Source of the DNA: Anisodus tanguticus
Lineage: Eukaryota > Streptophyta > Magnoliopsida > Solanales > Solanaceae
Reading direction: 5' to 3'
DNA: 64,000 nt
Assembly: GCA_034509755.1 (NCBI GenBank)
Contig: CM067539.1
Location: 30,320,001-30,384,000 of the forward strand
Shown here: positions 46,191 through 57,340 of the stretch, in pieces
How the letters are laid out: every line of letters begins with the position of its first letter
Numbering within the stretch: the stretch's first letter is position 1
Made by a program: the position numbers and the translations under genes
The notes under the pieces: generated by a model
Databases searched by the model: none
Told to the model about the DNA's origin: nothing
What the model saw: only the letters and a program-made list of their open reading frames with translations

Positions 46191-49100
46191 TGATAAAGGA
46201 ATTACATCTCAATTTCAAGCACGTTGTGAAATTAAAAAGACATTTACATGATTTTAATTGATTTAATTCAATTCTAATTAGTGTTAAATTTAGGCTTAAA
46301 CCGAAGCTCTTAATTTAACTCGGTTATTTACAGATTTATTCTGCTATTTCTTAATTTAAAATGTGACTGCATTTGCAAAATATGACTACAATTAATTAAG
46401 ACCCTAAAAAGACTTGAACCCTTCCTTATTTTATCCAAACTTTCAACTGAGCCCAGGCCAAGGAGGCCCAGGCCCAGCACGGCTTCGCTCAAAGCCTCAG
46501 CCCTTTAGTTGCCCTTAGCAATTTTGGGACGAGCAAACCCTAGCTGCGCTACAAACCTTCGATCAATTGCCAAAATGGCGAAAAAAATTCATACCACGAG
46601 TTTTCTCAATGCACAGAGGCCGAAAACGGCAAAGAGCATTAATGGCTCTTGCCGTTTAGCACCAGAAGACCGCAGTAACCGCATACCCAAGGAGGTGAGG
46701 TACGTCCCTTTTTTTACTTTATCTATTACGCCTTAATTGGTTTTTGTTTGATTACTCGATTTCTATTGGCTATGAGATATGGGAAGAAATTTTCCCCCAA
46801 ATTTCACTTGTCCGACATCGGATGCCATCAAAATTCTAGGGTTTGAGATCTCCCTATAAATACAGACCCTGGTTCTCCAATTAAAAGGTCCCAAATTTGA
46901 TTCTTTGCTCTTGCATTGTTAAGAGCCATTATCAAGTTAAAATTGATTGGTTTGTGCTTAAGTTGGGATCCAGCCCTTTGGCGGAACCCAGACCTAGCCA
47001 AATTAGTCCTTCACAATCTAAAATCGTCTCTTTTGTGTGATTTTTGTGAGTTCGAGGTCCCCGGAGTGAAGATGAGCTCACCTTCGACCTTTCGTTTAAC
47101 TCCACACAAGGTAATACCTAATCCTTTTAATTTCCTGCTGTTAATATGTTAAAAACCTGTAATCATGTGATTATGTATTTAGATTAGCATGCTTGTTGTT
47201 TTTCTATGTTGTTGGGGTTCCTTTGAGCAAATATGACTCATAATATGCCTATTAGTGTATTTGATTAGTTATCCAATAGTTTCATGCTTATTAGATGCCT
47301 CTTAGTTTAAGTCAAGATATAATTTAGATCCTAGTTTAAAATTATGTAACTTGCATATACTTTAAGAACTGGTTAATTTAAGAAGCATGCCTATTTAGCC
47401 TAAACTATACATAAGTGTGTTATCTAGAGTGAATATGGGTTATTGTGAACTGCTAAAGATCTAGTGTTTGTTGGAAAAACATGTAACAGCTTAGTGTGGC
47501 AATATCATGGTGTATTATATGTTGATCTAGAGTATTTAGGTTGTGGTGAATTGTCTGGGATTGTGTTGAGAATATGTTTGACTAACCTAATCACATATCT
47601 TGCTTACTGGATCATTTTAAAATTAGTCTCAACTCTAAGAAAAAAAATCAAATGTGTGATATTGTAACTCACTCATGCTGGTCTGAAATGTTGTCTGAAC
47701 TAATATGATTAATAGGGGGTTCAACAAATCAGATAGGTCCTATTTGGTTGTGTATAAGATGTTTTAATGGATAACATGTTAGTAGGAGGTTGTTCAGGTA
47801 TCATAAAGGTTTAATTAAGTCATAATCTCACCTCTTGAAATAAACACCCGTGACCAAGAATTTAATTCAGTTTGCTTTCTGCTTATATCCCATGTTTGTA
47901 CTATATTTAAACGTATAAATGACTTGGGAAGATCTAATGGACAGCTTGATCAACTAGCTTAACTAAGACTAATCATGATTTAATGTTGCAACACTGTTAT
48001 AACCACTAAACTCCAATCTGGTAGTCTAAGAAGATAAGTCAGTATGAATATAATGCTATCTTGGTCATCACTGCTTATTTTAAAAGTTGACACTAGTGGT
48101 GTTTCTAGATATTATGAGGTTGTCTAAGTTGTTTGGCAGATCTGTATGATTTGTTGGGATGGTTTGAGCTTCTTGTATGTGAAAATGTGGCGTGTTAATG
48201 TTTGGGTCATTCTGAGACTTCTATGACTTTTCTTGAGCTTTTTGGGATGTATTTGTGTTGTACATGTTTGTACCATGTCCAAAATTAGTTGAAATCTAGA
48301 AAGCCAATATAGGTTCCTGTTATGTGAATGCATGTTTTATGTGCCTTCCCATATTTCAGCTCTAAGCCTATTTGATCAGTAGCCTATCAGTTCATGGGAG
48401 TTGTGAAAAAATGTTGGGATTTCATTTTGATTGGTTTATAAGTTAAGTTTCTTATTTAGTCATTGTACAATCATGTGATAAGTAACCTGTCTAAGTTATG
48501 AAAGAGTCACTTACGTTAATGTAATAATTAATGTGATGATTTGAAGCGGGTGGCGATTTGTGAGTTGTTTGGTCATACTATCTGCCTAAAACATGTGGCA
48601 ATGATTAGAAAAATATTAGTTGACTAATTAATAAAGCTTGTCTTAATGTCATCTGATCGTAGTTTAAAATCAGAAAGAGGGAGTTAAGTAGGTTGGTATT
48701 TGGATTGGATAATGCATTTTCTGCTCCCACAAGAAGACACCTAGTATTTCAAAAACTCCTGATAAGATTTGGCTCAAATGGATAATGAGAGATTTGGAAT
48801 TTGGTACCTGTTATGACTTAAGTAAAATACCTCTATGTGCTTATGTGCTGCTGCTGTTCACTGTTTTCATCTTAACTAAGGCTTAGTTTGAACATGTGCC
48901 AAACCAAATATTGAAATGAACCGCCTGTTTGACAAGGGTGCTATCCATGTCTATCTATGTTAATGACATTCCTCCTCTCACTCCATGAAAAGAATGAACC
49001 TATATGTGTCCTAATAGGATCCAGTTCTGGTTATATGTTTGCTCTTGAGTCATGTTTCCTGTTTCGATCTCACATGCTAGGTGTCACCATGTTATTGCAT

Positions 49101-52100
49101 TTTTGAAGAGTCTAGCCTTCCTCTTATGTTACCAAGAATACCTCTCCTGTTAGATTCCTAATTAAAGACATGTTGTAAGTAAATAAAAAATGTAAATTCT
49201 ATTGAATTCATAATGTATCTGCCTAATATTTGTTGTTTTCTGATTTCATGTGGGTCTGTTGAGGGATACATAATTTTGTATTTGATAGCATACTAATTTA
49301 AATGATAGTTTTATAGGAACCATGTCTAGTACAGTTATTCCAAAGTCTCAGTATGGCCATACCTTGTTTCTGTATACTTGTTTCTTCCTTTTGAGTCATA
49401 ATATCTGTACTTGTCTCTCTAAAGTTGTGTATCTCATGTCCATATATATCTCTATCCTATGCCAAATGAACCTTAAGTTTTGTTTGTATTTTAAACTGAT
49501 CAAGTTGTCATAACACCCTGTGAAATTGGTTTCTATCTCTTTCATACACAGTGTTGATATTGTCCACATATAAATCAATTCACCAAGTCTTCCTAGAGTA
49601 TGTTTAGGAGAGGAAACAAGATTTAAGGAATTGTATGCTAGATCTCTGTGTTGTTGATGATTCTTAAGGGTGAGTTTAGGTTGAGTCCTTCAGCATGTTA
49701 GTGTGATGAATTGATTATGAAGCTCTATCATGTACTTGCATCCCAATTAAGTCAAAGAAATGTTACGTGTCTTCAAACCCATATCTGTCATTTCTTGGGT
49801 CAGTTGAGACATCAAAGTGTTCTGGAAAATTAGAAATGAACTGTTGAGGTATGCATTTTGTGTGATATAGTTTCAGAACCTGATAGCTGATAGTCTATAT
49901 AAAATTGTGACTTGCATCATTTGCCTGCTTGTGATACTAGGTGTTGTGTGAAGCATGTCTACTCTTCTCTTCGGTATAAAACTGATAAGTCCTTTGAGGT
50001 CAAGTTGAGCTCTGTTTTAGATAGCATGTATGAAATACAAATTTAAAGGAAGGTTTGTCAATTCTGGTTAAAAGCTGTATTTAATTGCTCTCTGTTTGCT
50101 TGGACAATTACACTGATTTAGCTAAACGGGAAATTTGTTCTTTTACTATGTTGCCTGACTAGAATGTTGTATGTTTTGAACCATGAATAATGCTCTTGAT
50201 GTTAGAATTAGAAGTACATAAATTTTCAACAGAAGTGCATGGCCTTAAAAGCTAAAGCAACTCTTGTGTGCTGGCTTCTGAGTATATAATGCTAGGTAAG
50301 GTGTATGTTGAAGTATTAAAAGGGGGTTCATCTTGTGCTATGCGATTCACTGATTATTTCTTGAAATTGCCCTTTTTCCCTTGTGTTTGTGCTTTAAGCA
50401 TACCCTGATATCCCCCAGATTACAACTTATACACCAAGCAGCTTTGTATAAAAGTATGCACATCCCTTTGTTTGTTACCTATGTTGCTACACTATGAACG
50501 AACTTGGGCCAGGCCTAATTATCTGCTTCTTCCTCCTTTCATTGTGTTTTACTGTTGATTTGGGCTGGCTAAAATATCTTGAATTAAGTTTATTTGCCAT
50601 AGGCTGTGGGCATTTTGATTCTGTTACTTGTGTGTAATGGTTTTTTAGATGCTTTCTAATTGATTTCTCCCTTTTCCTCTCTCCATTGCCGAGGTAAACC
50701 CCAATAGCCCTATTGGGTTTATCACTTCCTTCTTCAGCCATTTGGACCAAGGTCCAAACTAAAATACATTCTTGATCGAGTCCGCGTAAGGAAGCTAACA
50801 TTTGCGTTGAAATCCCACCTATGAGTAAAAATAGCCAACTGGTGGACTTAGGTAGGCCCACCAGCCTAAACTTTCCTATATATATATCTATGTATGTATT
50901 GTTTGTAATAAAATACTTTGATAAATATTGGAATTTATTATGGTTGGAATCTAGGATAGGCAAACGATACGTAGATCGTTTAGTTAGATCGTCAATAAAT
51001 GAGTTTCTGAAACCATGTTTTAAATCTGAAAAAATGGAAGTGACGGATTGTTTTGGTTTAAAAATGGAACTGTGGGACGTTTCAACTGGAAAAGAAAACA
51101 GATTTTTGGGCCAAGTAACAAAACTGATTTTTGGACTTTAAAGATATGATTTGGGCTTTGAATTAAGAATTTGAATTGGACTGATATTGAAGGACCCAGA
51201 AATTGGGCCTGAGTGATTTGACAAATACAAATGGGCTGAATTTGAACTTTGACTGAAAATGAATAGTTTTTGTTTAATTTAGAATCTGGGCTAAGCCCAA
51301 TAGGATTAGTGATTTTAGACAAATAAAAACCTGTTTTAGACTTGAGTTGAAGGTTTTGGATAAATTAGAATACAAGTTGAACTTAGGAGATATGGCATGC
51401 TAAAGAATAAAAGAAAATTATTTTTCATCTCTTTTGAAAAAATTAAACTTGTTATTTTGAATGGAACTATATTATTTTTAAAACTTGGAAAAGGTTTTTA
51501 AACAAAAGATGGAAGTGTGAAAATAGTCAATGTAGTTGGATTAAATATGAAGTTTTACTCAAATTTACATTTAAGTGTTCTTAGTTCGAAAATGAAATTA
51601 ACTAAATATCTTGTGCATACTATTTTGGTGGAAGTTTTAACTCTTTGTTTTGAAATAAAACTTTGAGTTTTGAATACATGAAATGACAAGTTACTTTGCG
51701 GATTTTAAACCTTAATCAATCTAATCATTTTGAAAGCATGTTATAAAATTCGTAGGTGAACCGTATTTTATGAATTCTGAATACCGGGGTACTAACTCCT
51801 TTCTCGGGGATCACCAGAATTCTTACCTCGACTCTGGTTTAGATAGGGCTTTTCAAAGGAATTTGTATAAACCTTTTCATATTGATTTTTCTAATTTATC
51901 TATAAATTAAGTGACGACTCTAAAAACACATTATCCATTTAGTGAACCATCCAAATTCTTAGTAGCTCTTTATGTGCTAATTGTGTAAAAAGTTAACCGT
52001 AATAGGTGGTATGATTCCCGAGGTGATCGAATAGGTTTCAGACCCATTTTGATAGGTTTGAGAAATCCTAAGTTACGAGAATAAAAGAGTGACCCATAGT

Positions 52101-52330
52101 TGATTTTTGGGTAAACGCTCTTCGTTTGTAGTTTTGTCTGTTCTACTAGCTCCGGAACATGTATGACTTAATCGAGCCTTTAGGTCCCGAGGTAGCCCCA
52201 TGTGTTTTGGGGGCTAGGTTGTAAAATTGTGGAATTAGAACTTAAGAGTTGAATTTTTGTATTTTGTTTTTTATTTTGGGCTGGACTCGTTATGGGCCTA
52301 GCCTTTCTTGTTTGGACAAATTTGTTTTGT
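46191..52330 (+). repeat. Tat/Ogre-like LTR copy, plus orientation, boundaries approximate
   Basis: Reverse-complement relative of 8,231-12,502: 46,690-47,110 and 50,775-51,000 align with it. The right part contains 'gaataccggggtactaac...cggggatcacc' (51,775-51,815) and 'aagtgacgactct' (51,913), resembling the 3' end of such LTRs. The same zone of the 4,688-8,230 LTR reads 'ggtggtgactcct'. No clear LTR terminus or primer site was found at either end. The first bases are missing next to the CACTA end, and the right limit is set by the Athila remnant. No coding domain was seen in about 6 kb. Confidence 0.55.
46855..46862 (+). promoter_or_regulatory. LTR TATA box
   Basis: TATAAATA in the context TCCCTATAAATACAGACC, matching the site at 11,610-11,617 in the inverted copy. 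It is followed 250 bp later by CACACAAGGTAATA, a candidate splice donor also conserved in the other copy. Confidence 0.6.
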
Positions 52331-52352
52331 TTTTCATTAAAAATAAGCCCAA

Positions 52353-53040
52353 ATGGGCATAATTCAAAAAAAGAGGTTAGAAAAGAAGGCAGATGATGAG
52401 AAATTTATCAAGTTCATTGAAAAATTGAAGCAACTCTCTATTAACATCCCAATGGTGGAATCCCTTGAGCAAATTCTAGGCTATACTAAATTCATGAAGG
52501 ATCATGTTACCAAGAAAAGGAAAGCTAGCTTTGAGATGGTGGATGTGATGCAACATTGTAGCTCCATCGTTACTAAGGCTTTAGTTCAAAAGAAAGAAGA
52601 CCCCAAAGCTTTCACTATTTCATGTACCATTGGGGTTTATAAATTTGCAAAGGGTTTATGTGACCTTGGTGAAAGCATCAACTTGATGCCGCTTGAAATA
52701 TTCAACAAGTTGGGTTTGGGCACTCCCCGACCCATAACTAGAGGCTACCATTGGTGGACCGAATTGTAAAAAGGCTGATGGATTCTCTTTGATGCTCATA
52801 TTTGAGTGGATAGATTCATCTTTTTGGTCGATTTTGTTATCATGGATTATGAGGTGGATTTCAAAGTTCCCATAATTTTGGGATGGCCATTCTTAGCCAC
52901 GGGGTGAGCTCTTGTTGATGTTGAAAGGGGTGACCTTAAATTTTGGATGACCAATGAAGAAATCACATTCCATATTTGAAAGTCAATGAAGCAACCGATG
53001 GATATGAGTGTGGTGTCGGTTATTGATACTATAGATGAAG
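52353..53040 (+). pseudogene. Athila Gag end and protease
   Basis: The first block, EKFIKFIEKLKQLSINIPMVE...YTKFMKDHVTKKRK, is the conserved Athila linker before protease. Then FTISCTIG...AKGLCDLGESINLMPLEIF carries the D-L-G active-site loop. The frame breaks near 52,735 and stops follow, but VDFVIMDYEVDFKVPIILG[RW]PFLATG is recognisable near 52,830-52,905, with the flap-side ILGRP Arg changed to Trp. Inactive as written. Confidence 0.85.
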
Positions 53041-53076
53041 ACATAGACTACCGTTGCAAATGAATATGTTGGTGAA

Positions 53077-54346
53077 GTGTTGGTGGCGGTGTTGATGATT
53101 TATGATGGAGAAAACTATGAAAAATTTGAGGAGATGGTTAATGCCTTAGTTGCATTGGGGTCATACAATTACAACCCCAAGAAACTTGATCTTGACTTAC
53201 AAAACCGAGAGACTTTCCCCCCCAAACCATCAATCATTGAACCACCTACCGTAGAGCTCAAATCTCTTCCTTCACATTTGAGGTATGACTTTCTTGGTCC
53301 AAACAAAACTTTCTCGTCATACTTTCTAACCGGTTAACAGAATCACAATGTGAGAGATTGTTGGTTATTTTGAAGAGATACAAAAAGGCTATTGGTTGGT
53401 CAATTACGGATATTCAGGGAATTTCTCTCGGTATTTGCACTCATAAAATCAAACTTGATGAAGAATACATTCCTAGTGTTGAGCATCAAATGAGGTTGAA
53501 CCCTCATATGCAAGAAGTTGGGAAGAAAGAGATAATTAAATGGTTGGATGCTGGTGTGGTGTACCCAATATCGGATAGCTAATGGGTGAGTTTGGTTCAA
53601 TCTATGCCAAAGAAATGTGGTATTACCGTGGTTCCTAATGAGAAGAATAAATTGATCCCGACTCGTACTGTCACCGATTGGAGGGTATGTATGGACTACC
53701 GAAAGTTGAATCATTGGACAATGAGGGATCATTTGCCAATGGCATTCATGGACCAAATACTCGATAGAATTGCGGGGAGGGACTTCTATTGCTTTCTAGA
53801 TAGTTATTCGGGATATATAATCAAATCACTATTGCCCTCAAGGATCAAGAGAAAACTACATTCACTTACCCGTATAAAACCTTTGCTTTTAGACGAATGC
53901 CTTTTGGTTTATGCAATGCCCCCGCTACATTTCAAAGGTGCATGATGTCCATCTTCTCCTATATGGTGGAGGAATCCATTGAAATCTTCATGGGCGACTT
54001 CTCTGTGGTTGGAGATTCTTTTGATGCATGTTTAGGAAATTTGGCCCGAGTGTTGAAACGTTGTAAAGAGACCAACTTGGTTCTATATTGGGGAAAATGT
54101 CACTTTATGATGAAGGAGGGCATCGTTCTTGGGCACAAAATTTCGGAAAAGGGAATAGATGTCGGCCAAGACAAAGTTGAAGTTATTGTTAAGCTTTTTC
54201 CACCCATCTCCGTCAAAGGTGTTCGAAATTTTCTAGGCCACGCTAATTTGATAGAAACTTTATCAAAGATTTCTCTAAAGTGGCTAACCCCTTGTGTAAA
54301 TTGTTGGAGAAAGAATCCAAGTTCGTGTTTGATTAAGCTTGTCTAA
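53077..54346 (+). pseudogene. Athila reverse transcriptase, catalytic Asp replaced
   Basis: It runs from a linker (KPSIIEPPTVELKSLPSHLRY) through HKIKLDEEY...IIKWLDAGVVYPISDS, the conserved entry to RT. RT blocks follow in two further frames: GITVVPNEKN[KE]LIPTRTVTDWRVCMDYRKLN, FLDSYSGY, and MPFGLCNAPATFQRCMMSIFS. The active site, normally F-M-D-D, reads IFMGDFSVVGD at about 53,985-54,005, so the first catalytic Asp is Gly. The thumb region is GIVLGHKISEKGIDV. Stops and frameshifts also disrupt it. Confidence 0.87.
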
Positions 54347-54360
54347 AAGCTTTTGAGTGT

Positions 54361-54870
54361 TTAAAATAAAAACTCACTTCGACACCTATAATTGTTGCTC
54401 CGGATTGGTCGAAGTCATTTGAACTTATGTGTGATACAAGTGCTTTTGCTATGGGGGCCGTTCTTGGCCAAAAGCGAGAGAAGATTTTCCATCCCATTTA
54501 TTATGCAAGTAAGACTCTCAATGAAGCACAAATGAACTATACCATCATCGAACAAGAATTGCTTGCAATTGTCTATGCTTTTGAGAAATTTTGAGCCTAC
54601 TTGTTGGGAACTCATGTTATTGTCCATACCGATCATGCGACACTCCGATATCGCATGGATAATAAATATGCTAAGCTTAGATTTATACGTTGGATCCTAA
54701 TTTTGCAAGAGTTTGATTTTGAGGTCAAAGATAGAACGGGGTGTGAGAACCAAGTGGCAGACCATTTGTCAAGACTTGAAGAAGGCGGGAAGCCAAGTGA
54801 TGGACTTGAAGTAAATGACTCATTTCCGGATGAGCACGTAATGGTGGGGTCACATGATATGATTCCATAG
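54361..54870 (+). pseudogene. Athila RNase H
   Basis: FELMCDTSAFAMGAVLGQ (first catalytic Asp), then FHPIYYASKTLNEAQMNYTIIEQELLAIVYAFEKF with the catalytic Glu, an in-frame TGA near 54,592, and VIVHTDHATLRY with the next Asp. It ends CENQVADHLSRLEE. Motifs are complete apart from the stop. The enzyme would degrade RNA in the RNA:DNA hybrid. Confidence 0.85.
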
Positions 54871-55524
54871 TATACCGATTTTGTAAACTATCATGCTAGT
54901 GACATTATGACGGAAGATTTAACCACCCATCAAAAGAAGAAATTCTTGAATGATGTCTGGAAGTTTTATTGGGATAAGCCTTACCTTTTTCGGATTTGCG
55001 CTGATAACATGATAAAGAGCTAGGTGCATTCTCTAAGTTGCTATGATACCTATAATTGAAGATTGTCACTCATCTCCCGTTGGTGATCATCATAGTAGTG
55101 CAAGGACAACAACGAAAATTCTCTAAAGTGGTTACTATTGGCCAATTATCCATCAAGATGCTTATGATTATGTGAAAGCTTGTGATCAATGTCAAAGGCA
55201 TGAGGGCATCTCAAGGAAGCATGAGCTACCTTTGACACTAATCCTTGAAGTAGAGTTGTTTAACATTTGGGGCATTAACGTTATAGGCCCATCTCAGGGG
55301 ATCGCGTATTGTTGTTCAACTCAAGACTCCGGTTGTTTCTTGGAAAGTTAAAGTCAAAGTGGTCGGGGCCTTTTGAGTTCACACAAGTGTTTCCCCATGG
55401 TGCCATTGATATTTCTTGTCCAAGTGACAATTGGATCAAAGTAAACGGGAAAAGGGTGAAGCTCTACTTGGGAGTGCCAAATGAAGTGAAGATAATCGAG
55501 GTGATCTACCTCAATGAGCCGTGA
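54871..55524 (+). pseudogene. Athila integrase with catalytic core deleted
   Basis: HASDIMTEDLTTHQKKKFLNDVWKFYWDKPYLFRICADNMI opens the zinc-binding domain, and CDQCQRHEGISRKHELPL is its second Cys pair. After FNIWGINVIGP near 55,290 the sequence jumps to LLFNSRLRLFLGKLKSKWSGPF, the C-terminal domain (to 55,524). The second Asp and the Glu of the D-D-E core are missing. The junction lies near 55,295-55,310 and looks like a simple deletion. Integration activity is impossible. Confidence 0.85.
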
Positions 55525-55559
55525 AAAAGGGTAACAACGTCGTGTCGCGATATAAAATT

Positions 55560-55980
55560 AGGCGCTTCTTGGGAGGCAACCCAATTTTTTTTATTTAAAG
55601 TCTTTTGTGTATTTAATGTTTGTTTCAGTGTGTAGGATGTAAAGTTGTAGGGAGAACTGAAGCAAAAGAAAACTGGGAACAACTAAAACCTGAAAAATCA
55701 GAGCGTGAGAATTGAAACAAGTGAAGAAGCCAACAATGTTGGGTTTGCGAAGTTAATGCAACGCCGCATACACAGTTTGCGGTCGCATTTAACACCGCAT
55801 TTCAAACCCATGATTGACCAGTGAGTAATGTAAAAATGCTGAAATTGCACAACATTTTCAATGCGGTCGCATTTCATCAGTTGTCATTAGGGCAGGTAAA
55901 GGTCAAATGCGAAGAGAACACAACATCGCAAATACTGAATGCGGTTGCATTCTCATCGCATCATTGACATATATAAATGT
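55560..55980 (+). promoter_or_regulatory. Post-pol anchor, GCGGTCGCATT motif cluster and TATA box
   Basis: The anchor GCGCTTCTTGGGAGGCAACC (55,561) is shared with the minus-strand relative. From 55,740 to 55,960 there are about eight GCGGTCGCATT-like motifs in both orientations (GCGG[TA][CT]GCAT and ATGCGA; for example near 55,780, 55,862, 55,907 and 55,940). Then TATATAAAT follows at 55,970-55,978 and a CT-rich leader (about 55,996-56,060). This looks like an internal promoter for the downstream ORF3, whose body is cut off here. Confidence 0.5.
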
Positions 55981-56217
55981 TAAGTTGAAATTCAATTTCC
56001 CATTTTCCTTCTTCAAAGAACTCATCAGTTACACTCTCCCATTTACCCTAATCGATGGGTTTGAGCGTAAATCTTGCTTAATCCATCCTTAAAGATCACA
56101 ACCACACAACTCTCTCTCTCTCTCTCTCTCAAAATCATCCCTCTATTCACGTAGATTCTCAATACTAATAGCTGTATTGACTTGATTGAAATTCAGATGA
56201 TTAAGAAACTAAGATTG
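55981..56217 (+). other. ORF3 leader remnant with (CT)n
   Basis: C/T-rich leader sequence with a (CT)n microsatellite at 56,110-56,130. No long frame is present. It is interrupted at 56,217 by the minus-strand Athila LTR. Confidence 0.5.
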
Positions 56218-57328
56218 TGTCCCCGCTTAGGTTAGATGCTATGCTCTAGGTATTAACGTAATATAATCCTTATGGATTGCATATTGTATGCACTCATTCT
56301 CTATGTGACTTTTTAATATTTCCCAATAGTTAGAAAGTATTTATCTTCATGATTTTCCAAATATAGAAGACTGATATTAAGAACAATTAATTATGCAAAG
56401 TAAAACTCCTCTTATCCCTAAGTGAGTTTATTAAATGAGAGTTAACATCCCGAGTCCTTGTTAATTACTTCTACCAAAGCCTACTAACTTTCCCAAGAAA
56501 AGTAGAATTTATTGGCTTAGATTAATGTTTGCAACTACTAATCAACATAAATGAATAAGAAGTAATTAAATATTAAAAATCTACAATTCGTATATTAAGA
56601 TTAAAATCCTATTGCATAACACCCACCATTGGGTTCACAATGTCAGATAGAAGTTTAGCTACTCATATTATTAATGATAACACAAAGCATAGAAATTGTC
56701 ATTGAAACCTACCAACGAAGAACGGAGATTAAACAATGGAAACTTCTTCTTGGAACCCTCGAAATATGCTAAGTACTTGATGCTCTCAATACAAGTTTTA
56801 AAACAGATGATAATGTAATAATAAAACCCTAAAAAGTATTTATACAAGTAAAAAATACAGACTTAAAACTTGAAAAAACATCCCATGTCGCTAAATTTGA
56901 TGGAACAATAATTTGACGGTTCATATTGACGACCTAAATGATGGTCCGTCAAAGTTTTGACGGTACCGTATAACCCAACCCTGAGAATGTTTGATTGTAG
57001 TAATGAAATTGATGAAGCAATTATCCGATCCGTCAAAATATTGACAGACTTTCAAATGTCACCGTCCCATTTCTGCCAACTTCCAAACTCTCAGTTTCTG
57101 TCTATCAGGCTTTTTGACGGTCAATTGTATAGTCCATCATTTTATTTGACGGTCTGTACAATCCTCAAAACTGGTACGTTGCTTTAATTTTCTTATTTTT
57201 TTCTTTTCGATCGCTAATTTCCTGAAACATAAACAAAACACATCAAAATGACACAAACTTGCTTAAAAACAAGTAAAACTTATAGTTAAAAAGCATCAAA
57301 TGTGTCGTAATTCCACGACATATTAACA
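56218..57328 (-). repeat. 3' LTR of Athila element
   Basis: The minus strand starts TGTTAATATGTCGTGG at 57,328, directly after a polypurine tract, and ends ...CTTAGGTTAGATGCT complement with GCGGGGACA at 56,218. Length about 1.1 kb. A short hairpin (GTCGT...ACGAC, 57,303-57,318) lies at the start. The left boundary is inferred from the CA end and the change of sequence, and the duplication cannot be tested here. Confidence 0.7.
56837..57158 (-). promoter_or_regulatory. Athila LTR TATA box with upstream CCGTCAAA palindromes
   Basis: TATAAATA (minus) lies at 56,837-56,844. Upstream on that strand are at least six TTTGACGG/CCGTCAAA units (near 56,912, 56,946, 57,030, 57,111 and 57,146). Two form the near-perfect palindrome CCGTCAAAGTTTTGACGG (56,946-56,963). 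The same motif recurs upstream of ORF3 in this element and is absent from the plus-strand relative. Confidence 0.6.
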
Positions 57329-57340
57329 CCCCCAACTTAA
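57329..57340 (-). promoter_or_regulatory. Polypurine tract
   Basis: Minus-strand TTAAGTTGGGGG immediately precedes the LTR start TGTTAATATG. It is the expected primer for plus-strand synthesis. A similar sequence, CCTAAGTTGGGGGTG, lies at 58,139-58,153 without an LTR after it. Confidence 0.7.

Larger units (their letters stand above)
52331..56217 (+). mobile_element. Athila-type Gypsy element, plus, 5' truncated, integrase-deleted
   Basis: Order: protease, RT, RNase H, zinc-binding part of integrase, integrase C-terminus, then the post-pol region with a motif cluster and start of the ORF3 leader. The element stops at 56,217, where the 3' LTR of a minus-strand relative begins. Gag and 5' LTR are absent. 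Protease and RT sequence assign it to Athila. Confidence 0.85.

Noticed and set aside
46575..46736. Promoter-like TGGGCC/AAACCCTA motifs followed by an ATG frame (MAKKIHTTSFLNAQ...) and a GT donor, resembling the first exon of a housekeeping gene
   Set aside because: The flanking sequence continues into, and aligns with, the inverted Tat/Ogre-like LTR copy at 11,700-12,060. The frame is not conserved there. It is LTR sequence that looks genic by chance.
53400..53756. Minus-strand 118-codon frame over the Athila RT
   Set aside because: Shadow of the conserved RT coding strand; no independent motif.
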